Positions 13,001-24,244 of a stretch of DNA of 64,000 nt are shown piece by piece. This DNA is from Serilophus lunatus (Eukaryota > Chordata > Aves > Passeriformes > Eurylaimidae): the NCBI GenBank assembly GCA_013399895.1, contig VXBA01000419.1, positions 211,705 through 275,704 on the forward strand, read 5' to 3'. The first letter of the stretch is position 1. Each line of letters begins with the position of its first letter. The notes under the pieces are model-generated. The model did not search any database. It had not been told where the DNA came from and saw only the letters and a list, made by a program, of their open reading frames with translations. The position numbers and the translations under genes are program-made.

Positions 13001-14190
13001 CACAGTTTTTTCTTCTGAATTTTTCATGAGATATTTCCCAACTTGGAAAAAAAAAGCTTGGAAAGATGGTTCATTTTTGTTTGAATATAACTTAATTACA
13101 TTCTCACCTGTAAACTCCCTGTTGTCCTCTTTCACCCCTAAAATATCCTGTTTTCACAGAATATTTTTTTACTCAAGACTGAAATTCTTAGAATTACTGT
13201 GATTCTGAAAGGCTGCATTTGGGATATAAGATGTAATTATTCATTATGGTAAATAGTGCAGTATTGAACTCTCCCTTTTCTGGAAATTACTTTTCCTGGA
13301 TACTGTTCTATTATGAACCATTTTTAAATATGATTTCCATCAATTTTTACAAACATTCTTTGAACAGACTTTCTTTTCCACTACATTATTTCAGATTCAT
13401 GCTACTTCTCTGAGAAAACTGGATGCAGAAATCCTTGCTGTTTACAGAGAACTCATTTCACCAGAATAGACACATGGGAGTCTGCTTTTTCTCGCCATTA
13501 AAATTAACTCAAGATTATCCTTTAATTTCATGGACTGAAAGAGAAGCGTATAAATTGAAAAGGTTCAAAATGGTTTCTGTTAATCATAGAGTTCTGGCAC
13601 CTCAATATTGAAGTACAATAATTATAGGGAGAAATCAATACAGCAGAAGTCACCACAAGCTGCCATGAAATTGTCATAGGGGTCATACAGGATTGTTAAA
13701 GTGACAGTGAACAGCTGAGAAATTATGTATTTGAGTCAGCATGCATGAAAATCAGCTTTGAGCCTCTGTAACAACTTCAAGGTAGTACAGCATTTGTCTA
13801 AAATGAATTCTTACAATGAATGCTTCTTGTTCAGAGAATATAAGAGCAACATGTGATATTTGAACAACTAGTTGTCTTGACATTGTTATTTGGGTATCTC
13901 ACCTGTGGAAAAGAAAATTGTATGCAAAAGTTGTATGCTGTTACAATGTGCAGGACCAGAGGCACCTGTGACAGTCATGGGTAAAAAGCTGAGGATACTG
14001 CAACACCCTCTGTGGAGTCCAAGTACTACACTAGGTACATAGTGGTGAGGAAAGAAGACTACTGTCCCCTTTGCCTTCATTTTAAACCCAGACCTAGGTC
14101 TCATTCTGTTTTGAAGATAGATCATTTTGTTCAGATGAGGAACCTTGGCATGAAATGCTCCACTTCCACCAGAGAGAAATTAGTATGTTT

Positions 14191-14365
14191 ATCACAGAAT
14201 CACAGAATCAATGATGTTAGGAAAGGCCTCTGAGATCACCAAGTCCAACCTTTGACTTAACACCACTTTGTCAACTAGATCATGGCACTAAGTGCCACAT
14301 CCAGTCTCCTCTTAAACACCTCCAGGAATGGTGATTCCACCACTTCCCTGGGCAGCCTATTCCAA
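14191..14365 (-). mobile_element. CR1 LINE, short antisense 3' end
   Basis: The plus strand reads ATCACAGAATCACAGAATCA at the tail and continues through GAGATCACCAAGTCCAACCT and TGGTGATTCCACCACTTCCC to GGGCAGCCTATTCCAA. It is a 5'-truncated copy of about 175 bp containing the 3'UTR and the last codons of ORF2. The octamer is repeated at least twice. Confidence 0.93.
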
Positions 14366-14607
14366 CCTCCCAAAATGATTCATACCTCAATGGAGTCTAT
14401 CCACAAGACATAGATTCTTCCATAATTCCATGGGCACTTCTAGACCTGTAAGTGTAATTTCTCTTTCATTCTGTTTGTGAATAGTGGTTGAAAGTTCCCT
14501 TTGCTTAACATGAGGAGACTAAATTGATTCTAGCATCTTTGCACTAATTTTCCTTCATATTTTAGTGCTGAAAATATTTGGGTACTTTTGTGTATACAGA
14601 ATCCACA

Positions 14608-14651
14608 ATGGTTTTGGTTTTGGGTGGTTTGTTTTGGTTTGGTTTGGATTT
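14608..14651 (+). repeat. GGTTTT-type simple repeat
   Basis: There are repeated GGTTTTGG(T)/GGTTTGGTTTGG units. It is T/G low-complexity sequence and is not telomeric TTAGGG. Confidence 0.8.
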
Positions 14652-17600
14652 TTATACGGTCATTTTCAAAGGGGAAAAAAATTTCCACAAAACCTACTAA
14701 TTTCAAATTATAAGATGAAATTTTCTCAATAGTCAATAAATAGTTCTTCAGCTCCACATCATCACACTGTAAAGAAATCCAGTTTCTTATTTGCAGTATA
14801 GATGGTATCAGGATCTTTTACAAGGCCCTGAGCTGCCACTCCAATCAACAGTCTCATAAGAAGAAAGGAGCAGTAGATTTCAAAGAGTAAGGAATATGAT
14901 CATTTAAAAGTACTTCACACTGGTTTCAAAATGTCTACTTCAGTCCTTCCCCTCAGGTGTGGAGGAATAATAACCAATAAATCTGGTTTTCCCTGTTTTC
15001 ATCCACTAGATTTTTTAGCAGCAACTGCAACATCTGGTTGCTCATATATTGCAACACCAGTAGCAATATGAACATGGGAGACAAATATCCAAAGGGTTAT
15101 CCACTGCAATAGTGTTATAAAGTGGTTCACCGGGCATGTTGCATAGTAAAGGCAAGTGTAGGACACTAAACCCACAAAATATTCTGCACTGGTTAAAGTT
15201 TATGTCTATCATGAGTAGGTGGCATAGTGCTTAAAATAGATGTAAACAAAACAGCTTTCAGCTCCTTATTTTATTCCTATCTCAGACAAGTTAAAAAGGA
15301 AGCTATGGACAGGATCACAGTTATAAATATTTGTAGATGATGGGGGTCTTGTGTTTAAAAATATTTCTACTCAGGAAGACGATTATCTGCAAATTTTTCT
15401 CTTGGTTGAACACATGAAACCAAGTCATGGTCTCAGACTTAAATCATTGGGCTATTTTATTTGACTTTATGAGAACTCTACGTGTTAGTTTGACTTACAG
15501 CAATTCCATTTCTAACATTCTAGGTAAATTTTAAATCAACAAAACAGTAGGAAAAAAAAATCGCAGAAAATGAAATACATCTGAATTATACAAATGGTCC
15601 TTCCACATCGTGGATGAACTTAAAATTTCCATGTATTGGAGAAATTGTAAAATATGTTTTGTTTGAAAATGCGATTCTGTGCACTCTGCTCTCCAGTGGG
15701 CACTCACAGAATACATTGAACAGCAGCTGAGCTCTCATCAGAATACAGGGTTCAGTCTGTCAGAAAAACAAGCATCCAGCGAGTAACTTCTGAAGGACAC
15801 TGCACATTGTCACAACATGCTGGCAACCCATGAGTTACAGTGTCTCTTCATTTCTTCTTTTTTCTATTTTTTTTTCTTCCCAGCACCATGTGAAGTTTTA
15901 CATGTAGCACTTCAATACTTATAAAACTGACATGTAAATATTTGACAACTGCAATATAGCTTTTCTAGTAACTGTGCATTGATGGTCACTGTACAACCAA
16001 TAACACAAATAAAGCTCATCCAATAGAATGTAATAGTTTTTTACTGAAAATAAAGTATTGTCAATATCAACAAAGCTTAAGGATGGGAAAAGAAATATTT
16101 TATTGCAACTTTGGTTCAATGGACATCTGTGAATTTGTAATTCCATTTAAAAATGAAGAAAAAAGTAGAGATATCTTAGAGTAGTTAGTATTTCCTTCTG
16201 AGGAAAAGATGTAGATGTTTATTTCTGCCAGTGGAGCGAAATTTTGAAGAACTTGAAAGTAATCTCTGCTCAATTACTAAAATCATACTGATCTTTCGTT
16301 TGAAAGATTCTCTGTGATGATAAATGAGCAGTAACAGTCTTTCTAAGTCTTACACTTTGGAGTTCAGGTAGATGCAAATAATACCGGGATTAGATAAATA
16401 GGAATACACACAGAGATTTCTAATGGAGGAAAAAATTTATTTTTTTTTTACCTCTCTAAGACCCCAGGAGCCATGAGGTTAGTTATTGGTTTTGGGGTTT
16501 TATTTTGTATTGCTCTGATAGAGTCTAAATTTTTGGTCTGCTTTCTTCTAGGAGTGGGTAACTTTATTGGTCACACAGAAAGCTGCAGTCATTTGTCAAC
16601 TATTGAGCTGATGCATTAATGGCAATGAAAGCGGGGTTTTAGATCGTTAAACACTGAGTCTCTTAAGTGGCTTATAATCTGTGTTTATCAAGAAGACTAG
16701 GGGATGATTTAGCATCAGGGTGCCCAAATTTTGCTTAGATACCTCTGTGCTGAACTGCATTACAGATTAACTCTTCTCATAGCTATAAATATTGGACACA
16801 GTAAAGAACTCTCACTGTCAGACTAAATATATATGTATATATAAAATATTATAAATACAAAGGGCAACATTGATTTCTTAGCTGTTGAATTCAGAACTTT
16901 TCTATATAATGGGAATTATTTTTGTCAATACAGGTTAAATTGGAGCTATGGCAGCTCACCCCTTAAGCTGAGTCCATAGGGCCAAGTACTTCAGATATTG
17001 TTTTGTACTCTGAATTTGTAGCTGTCACCGGATTTTACGAGTATATTTCCTAGTAATCAAATGAATTAGCCAATTAAATCAATTATAAAGGTTACAGAGG
17101 ATTACAGTGATAGGTCTTCTGTCCACGAATCCATACTTTTAGTTTATAATGCAATAGTTTTACCTTTCACTGTACTACTGTAAATTCATCAGAATGTGAA
17201 TTTCCTTTGACTGAAGGGTGGGAAAAAGAATCAGTACAATTATAGTTAGAGTATAATCAGCTTCTATTCTGAATCTAGATAAATCTTTTCTAGATCTAGG
17301 TAAATCTTCCCTTCACATTACTGACCCAGTCAACTGCACTGAGATTTTTCAAGAGGAACTTTAGTATTTGGAAGTGTATGCATTGTAAAACTCATCTTGG
17401 TCTCAGTCAGATACAGAGGACAGTATTTAACAAATGAGTTTGAACTCCAAGTAAATTCACTTCTATCTAAATGTGCTGACATAAAGCTAAACATCTCATA
17501 TACTACTTTATTCATTCCATTAATCAATAATCTTAACTCTTAATGTGGTCATGTTCTCTGTAGCAGAAATTTGCATGAACCTGGAATGAGATTTCTCTTG

Positions 17601-18318
17601 TTGTCTATGTAAGAACTATGGAATCAAATCTAAATGTAGTAAGTCCTCTCATCCAGAAGAATTACAGACTGGTTTACAATCAATATAGTAACTGTGTGAA
17701 TCGCTTGATTAATGCAGCTTCTTTGATTACTAATATTTTTTTTCTTTGGTGGGATTTTTTTCTCCCTCTTCAATGCATAAGTAATTTAATATTTAAAATT
17801 AGATTGGTGGTTGGCTTTGCTCAGTTGCCAAAGGACTCAGATAGTTGTTGTCTTCATGAAACTATCTAGACTTTGACTGAAAAGATCTGTTGAAGGAACT
17901 GGGGAAGCGCAGTGATGAGATTTATACCAGACATAGTTACAGCATTAAAGCAAAAACCCTGTTGTAATTTTTTGCTAGATTTGACAGTAAGATTTGTTAA
18001 GGGAGTGAAAAGTATAAATGTATCACAATGTCATTACAGTCAGGTACATTGTGTGCATGAATTAGGAATAAAAGTATTGCACAATGCCTTTTTTAAAAAC
18101 CCTTTTTTTAATTATCTCAACTCTAAAATTCTGTCATAGAATGCTTAATGGACATGATTCTCTGTATCAGATGGTATGTGATGTAAATTTTTTATTTCTG
18201 TTTTAATTTTTGTGTATGAGATCATTGAAACCGGGCAACAGTGCATAAGCCTGTAATTGAAGGTGTAGCTAGCATGGCTCTGGTTCATCTTGTTTGATTG
18301 CCTTGGACTTTATGTTGT

Positions 18319-18353
18319 GTTTCCAGAAACGTCCGGCAGAGGTTTCTGGAAAC
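18319..18353. repeat. perfect 12-bp inverted repeat with 11-nt loop
   Basis: The arms are GTTTCCAGAAAC (18319-18330) and GTTTCTGGAAAC (18342-18353), exact reverse complements separated by GTCCGGCAGAG. Each arm contains a TTCnnGAA dyad, the inverted-pentamer arrangement of heat-shock elements. It lies in intron 1 about 3.3 kb before exon 2. The function is unknown. Confidence 0.9.
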
Positions 18354-19210
18354 CATGTTAACTAGTGTCCTATCATTTCCAGTATGTTCTACTTCCAAAA
18401 CAAATGTAGGCAAGAAAGCTCCTAATATTCTTCCTTCCAACTTTCATGTGAAAAGTCTTTTGATCACAGCTGAAAGAAATCTGCTTTTAAATTTTGCTGA
18501 CTATTTGTGGACCTCTGTCATATTCATCTATCACTACTGACTTACTGCTAAAGAAAAATCTCATGAACACTGTTGAATATTTTTGTGTCTAGGCTTGCTG
18601 TCCCATCTTAAAAGAAGTACTTTTAAATCCTCCTTTACAAATCACACGGATAAAGAAGAATGAGTAATTTTAAAACTTCTGTAATATTGTGGAAGTGTTG
18701 CAAACTACACACAAACATATACCAAAATATACAGACCAGTAGGTTTTTTATCACTCATTGCAACTTTTCTACTGTAACTTCAAAAATAAGCAAATATGTT
18801 GTCTTTCAGTCTGTAGATTTCTAATGACTTTTTCCTAAAGAAGATGTCATTTTTCCTACTTTAGATTTTAAGATCTAGCTACTTATCATTGAATATCATA
18901 GAATTAAATGTTGCATTTTTTATTTTTGTCCCACTGAAGCCTGAATGATAGAAATTTTACCCTCAGTACCTGTTTTTTGAAATATTTTAAGGCTCTTTAC
19001 ATGCAACTGATATTAAAGATTTCAAGCTATGAAAATAAATTTCAATGATAAATAAACTTTTAAGCAGAATATGTTTTTTCTAAAAAAAATTGCTTTATGC
19101 AATAAGTAACTGTTAATTATCACTTAGTAAATATTACTGAAGAATTTGATGATACATGTAATTATTTGAGACATCGTGTTTCTTGATACTTTGATATTAA
19201 AAGAAATTTT

Positions 19211-19248
19211 TCAATAAATTATATAAATATCAATAAATTATATAAACA
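19211..19248 (+). repeat. 19-bp tandem duplication
   Basis: TCAATAAATTATATAAATA is followed directly by TCAATAAATTATATAAACA, one mismatch between the units. It looks like a simple replication-slippage duplication. Confidence 0.9.
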
Positions 19249-21108
19249 TGTTCCTTAAGGTACTAATTTGGGATTACAGGTGCATCTCTCATAATATTAT
19301 TTGAGCCTCAATCTCGAGAAAAACAGTAAATACAATTCTGATTGCATTTTCTTGACACTGATACTTCGTTGTTGTATTCAGAAAGTTCAGTAAAATTAGG
19401 CTTACAAGCCTTATCAGACATCTGCTGATACTAAGAGGAAGATTGCCTCTTATTCTAGTTGGTACTGGATTGTAATTTAGAAGTACATTGTTTCCTTCTA
19501 CGAACGTTTAAGTAGCCAATAGTATTCCTTGTTTATTTTGATGTAAATGACAGTTGAGTTTGGCCGCCTTACATTTTTCATAAAACTATGTATGCATGCT
19601 GAACTCCAGTGTATTCTTATTCATAATGATATTCAAACACTGCTGCACATCCTGTCTACCTTTTCTGTCATTTTAATGTTCCATATTCTGCTTCATGCAA
19701 TTCACAATTAAAATTGGCAAAACCCCCTCAAAACCACAGCAGTCTTTGCATCACATAATTGTACTTTAAACAATAAGAAACCCAGGAGTAGATTAATTCA
19801 ATAGCTAGAGACACATTTGTCTTGCATGAACTTCAGGTCTTGCACTATAACACTGTCATTATGAACTGCAAGCATATGATTTTAATTCTTTGGCAGTGTG
19901 GAGATTTAGTTTTGTGTTGATAGGAGGAACACAGTATGTTAGTGCATGATAGGTAATGATATTTATTCCTAAGTTAGGCAGGTAAAAATGATAGGCTAAG
20001 TCAAATACTGCTCAGAACCAGAGTGCATTTTTAAAACACATTATTGCGAACATGGGAAAATTCTGTTTCAGCAAAACAATCATTTATTGAAAGGCTTTAA
20101 TTAAATTTAATCAAAAGGTGGGTAACTGAAGGAAAGGCTAGAGAGCAAACTGATTATTTAATAAACATCTATTACCTTTAGAATACTGAAATATTAGCAG
20201 TATAAATCATAGCATTTTTTTTTCCTCCAGTAATTAAAGAGTAACATAGCTGAAGTTGTTGGAATTTCATGGATGTAGAACTCTTGTGACAGTTCAGACT
20301 GAAAAACAGGCTTATTTTTCCTCTATTTTAGTTTTTGAATTCTGTCCTTTCCAATCATGAATAATATATCCCTGTACAGGGTTTAGGCATATCAACCAGA
20401 GTTCTCCATTAAAATAGTTAATTCTTTTTCCCTTTAAATTTATGAATATTTATCAAGGGATTACGGGTTAGTTAATAGTATTTTGTCTTAATACATGCAC
20501 ATGAATCCACATGCACATAAGTCTGAAAAATGAGAAGTATCTGTCTTGGGACTAGACTGCTCTAAGCTCCTGCTAGCAAGCTGTAAGGTAAACATTCCTT
20601 AACAAGCAATAAGCAAAAAATAGCCTTTCCTTCCTCAGTGTGAAATGTAGACAGGTTCCTTCCATAAAACTTTTTTTTTTTTTTTTTCACTTCAGGATGT
20701 GGAAATGTACAGGCAAAAAACAACTTGTGTGAGAAATTCACTTACTATTGAGGTCTCCCTGATAAATGAAGAAGACTGTAAAGGGCTAGAGCTGTTGACA
20801 TAAGTGAAAGATGAAGGTCTAAGGTGCAAAATCTTCAAAGAAATTTTAGTAAGGGATGGGAATGAGCTGTTAGGCTACCTATAAGTTCAGCTACTAGATT
20901 TGCCAAAGCGTTGAAATCAAATTAGAACATTGCATTTTTTTGATTGCTGTCCATGCCAATGTATTCTTTTTGAATATATCATCCATGACAGTTGCAGCTA
21001 AAACACACTGAAAAATTCTAAAGAGCGTTAGGTGTAACAAAATGGTGCCTGTTTCATATGGACAGCTAATTGCATATGGACAGCTGACTGATTTTGGATG
21101 AGATCTTT

Positions 21109-21112
<4 letters not shown>

Positions 21113-21141
<29 letters not shown>
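21113..21141 (+). repeat. poly(A) run, 29 bp
   Basis: This is an uninterrupted run of 29 A followed by AGAGAGACAG. The 18-bp unit CATATGGACAGCTAATTG is duplicated in part just upstream (21055-21085). No recognisable processed transcript precedes the run. Confidence 0.95.
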
Positions 21142-21144
<3 letters not shown>

Positions 21145-21610
21145 AGACAGAAGATAAAGGATGGACAATTCCAAGTAGCCTGGAATGTTCTTCAACTGTA
21201 TTTTGAAGGGTTGCCTTGCAAAATTATATAAAGGAAATTAGTTTGAGTGTTGATGTAGGTCAACATTAGCTTATTCAGAGCATAGAGAAATTCTTTTTTT
21301 TATGACATAGCTGTGTCTCTTCAGACTGCAGAGTAGTTTGAGTGGCAGCAAGGCGGTAACCATGAGGTATTTCTTGAGGATACAATGAGGCAAGCTGTAC
21401 AAAGTCATGAAGAACCATCATATGAAGGCGATCTATAAACTATTAGACTTGATTTCATTTCAGAGTAACAAGTACATTCTTTTGTTTGCAGGCAGTTGAG
21501 ACTCAGCTTTCAAATGAATGTCCAGTTGTGCCTTCTTATGACTCTAAAGTATTAAGTATGATGTAGAATTTAAACTGTAATTCATGTTTTACTTTTGTGT
21601 TCTTCTACAG

Positions 21611-21844
21611 ATAGTAACTTCATCCTTGCAAATGCTCAGGTGGCTAAAGGATTCCCTATCGTTTACTGCTCGGATGGCTTCTGTGAGCTTGCTGGATTTG
21701 CACGGACTGAAGTCATGCAGAAGAGTTGCAGCTGTAAATTTTTACTTGGTGCTGAAACAAATGAGCAGATGATTCTTCAAATTGAGAAATCATTGGAGGA
21801 AAAGATAGAATTCAAAGGAGAGATCATGTTCTATAAGAAGAATG
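21611..21844 (+). CDS. KCNH8: KCNH8 (Kv12.1/ELK) exon 2, PAS/eag domain part 1
   Basis: This exon encodes the first half of the N-terminal PAS (eag) domain of an ELK-type voltage-gated potassium channel, a cytoplasmic domain that tunes gating in the EAG/ERG/ELK superfamily. The frame reads SNFILANAQVAKGFPIVYCS, then DGFCELAGFARTEVMQKSCS and on to EIMFYKKN. The GFPIVYCSDGFCEL core is ELK-type. The stretches ANAQVAKG and IEKSLEEK match KCNH8 as I know it rather than KCNH3, KCNH4 or the eag-type KCNH1/KCNH5. The acceptor is a pyrimidine-rich tract ending in ctacag at 21610, and the donor is G|GTAAGT at 21845. Both junctions are phase 1. The exon starts with the last two bases of a codon that would be His (C|AT), as expected after the roughly 25-residue exon 1, which is not seen here. 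It covers about residues 26-104 of the protein. An ATG at 21595 opens the same frame but lies in the intron and is not the start. Confidence 0.95.
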
Positions 21845-24178
21845 GTAAGTTTTTAATTCCTGTTTTACGAGTCCTAGAGAATGAAACTTAGAATTAATGT
21901 GTATAACATATACTATTCATTTCTATGTAATGATTTTATGTGTCTATCATTAGATATACAATAACAGATTTGACAAATGACCATTGGATACACATTACAA
22001 CTATGTTTATACGAGTGTTATTAATTTTTTATTAGTATATTACAAGTTACAAAATTGCATAGAAGAAATTCAGGGTCTTAAACCGTAATGTGAGACCCTG
22101 TCATCTGCACTGCACCGCACCACATTTTCTGCTTTGCCTTATACTGAAGTTCCTAAAACTTATGGCTGATACTGCAATTAAAATATTCATATTCACAATA
22201 AGGTAGACAGTTATGTAAAGTTTTCAGTCCCCTCAGCAAAATGCTCAGATGTTTGAACGATCCGAGTGATGTCTTCTCAACAGCCACTACATATAAGAAT
22301 AAAATAATGATGATTTTCAAGAAGTGGATAAGTAAAATGTATGTATTAGTATGTATTGTCACATAAAGAAAATTTCTAGGCATTAAGTAACTCCGTAGAC
22401 TACAGTAAACTCCAAGTTGCACCACCAGAGCTTTCACTCCTATAGCAAGGCATTTATAAGGACAAGGCCATAGTCAAGATGCATTAACCATTGAAGACAG
22501 CAGCCAATAACGCACACTTACCAGGTTCTTTCATTTATATCAAGCTGCTTCAGTATACATATTCCATATATTCTTATTGCCACATTCATGTGATCTTCAA
22601 ACAAGTAACACCAAGTGTGAGATATTGACAGGATTTCAACCACCTCAGTGTCAAAAAAGCCTTCACCTATGCTTAATGATCCACAGCCTCAATGGATCCA
22701 CGGATGCTCAGTATCACGTCCTGTTTTATAAAATGGCTATATTTTCTAGATATCTGTTAATACCATGTTTTCCTCATAGATTCAATTGTCTTTACTAATC
22801 AAACATTTTCCCTTCAAATATTATTATTATTGTTAATATATGAAACACTTTAAAACATTATTTTCTAAAAGTAACAAAAACATAGTGACAAGAAGATAGT
22901 GATGTAGAGAACCAGGAGAAGACAGCTTCACAGAGAAATGCTGCTTAGTTGGCTTATGTCCATGACTGCTGCTCTTCAGAGTATGAGAGTTTGAAGTTAT
23001 TCTGGAAGATCCTGCTAAATGCTTCCTCATCTTGTATTTTTGGGGAGGCTTGGGGGTATGTGGCACTGTTTGTTGGTGGTTTTTTAGCATACAGAGAGAC
23101 TCAAAGAGTTCACTGAAGTTGTTTCGAGCAGGTTATTCAGAGAAAGTAGTTTTTATTTGTAAAACATGCCTGAGTACAGGGGGGTAAATGGTTTTAACCT
23201 CAAAGATAAGAGTTGTTTTTCTCCAGTATTGTATAGTGATAACTTTAGTGAGAAGAGATCTCAATATATGCAAACTAAAGAAGTAATGCGAACACAATTT
23301 TTTCACTGTCTTTGTCCTGAATGACAAAATTGTGATTCCTTTACATTATGGAGGGGTGCTTCAAACCTACAATAGATATGATTAATACAGGCAGAAATAG
23401 ATTGTAGGTCAATTTGCTTATCAGTGAAGTAGCTGACTCACAGATAAATAGATAAAGACAAATTGTTGAGGCTAAAAGAATTCCCACAATCCATCCCACT
23501 TTCATCCCTGTGTATAATTTGACTGGAAGCCATTCCAATACATTTTCAGCATAGAAATAAATTTCCCAGGCTGCTTATTATATTCTTCATTTTCATGTAT
23601 TTCTGTACCACTGGGAAACAGAAATGCATAGGTATTAAAATAACATGAGACTGTTCCCATATAAAAGAAAAATTTATCTTAAAAAATAGTCTTGTTTTTT
23701 CAAGAGCTGCAAAAAGCAAGCTCCAAATTTGGTAAATCATCCATTTTATCTAAATGCTTTGTGTTTGGGTTGTTGCATTATTTTATTTATTTTTCAGAAG
23801 AAAAATTTAACTTCTGCAGCAGTTAAACCTACTGAACTTTGTCAGAAAAGAGAGAGGGGGGAAAAAAGAAGACATCTTAGTTGCAGAAAATAGTTTTTAG
23901 AGTATTTTAAGACATAGGAAATTTGGGAGTAATATCCCCAAAATGACTGTGTAGACACATTCCAGCTTACCCAATATTGAAAAAAAATGTCAGCTGGGCT
24001 GGTACCCGCTACAAAGCCAGGACCATTGGTCAGTAGGATACAAATAGGATCACATTTCAATGTCTTGTTAGAACTTTAGGGCATCAGTGAAACTGCGTAT
24101 CTGGCTTTAGTTCGCAGTTTAGTACAGTCTTGCTCTGTAGGCCTAACTGCAAGACCAAATGAACATTTTCAAGGCTAA

Positions 24179-24244
24179 CTTCAGGGACAGAAATTCAGCT
24201 TCAGGAATAATTCTGACCTCAGCTTCAGGAAAAATTCAGAGCTC
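24179..24244 (+). repeat. imperfect triplicated unit of about 22 bp
   Basis: Three consecutive segments begin CTTCAGG(G/A)A and end near ATTCAG or CTCAG, separated by short divergent middles. It is a degenerate tandem repeat in intron 2. Confidence 0.6.

Larger units (their letters stand above)
1..21610 (+). other. KCNH8: KCNH8 intron 1, 3' part
   Basis: All sequence before exon 2 is interpreted as the 3' portion of KCNH8 intron 1, because exon 2 enters in phase 1 and no candidate for exon 1 (about 25 codons starting MPVMKG in mammals) or CpG-rich promoter is visible. It contains CR1 pieces at 1-423, 1050-1376, 3775-4628, 6758-6803, 9471-10098 and 14191-14365, plus a decayed LINE-like fragment around 5980-6665. 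The blocks 1377-3774, 4629-5979, 6804-9470, 10099-14190 and 14366-21610 are AT-rich, with only scattered homopolymer and short tandem repeats. I see no gene in them on either strand. Confidence 0.75.

Noticed and set aside
20370..20381. 12-bp palindrome CCCTGTACAGGG
   Set aside because: About 16 perfect 12-bp palindromes are expected by chance in 64 kb, so it is not notable alone.
21113..21141. Poly(A) run considered as the tail of a processed pseudogene or SINE
   Set aside because: No coding or RNA-gene-like body is recognisable in the preceding several hundred bases and there is no flanking duplication.
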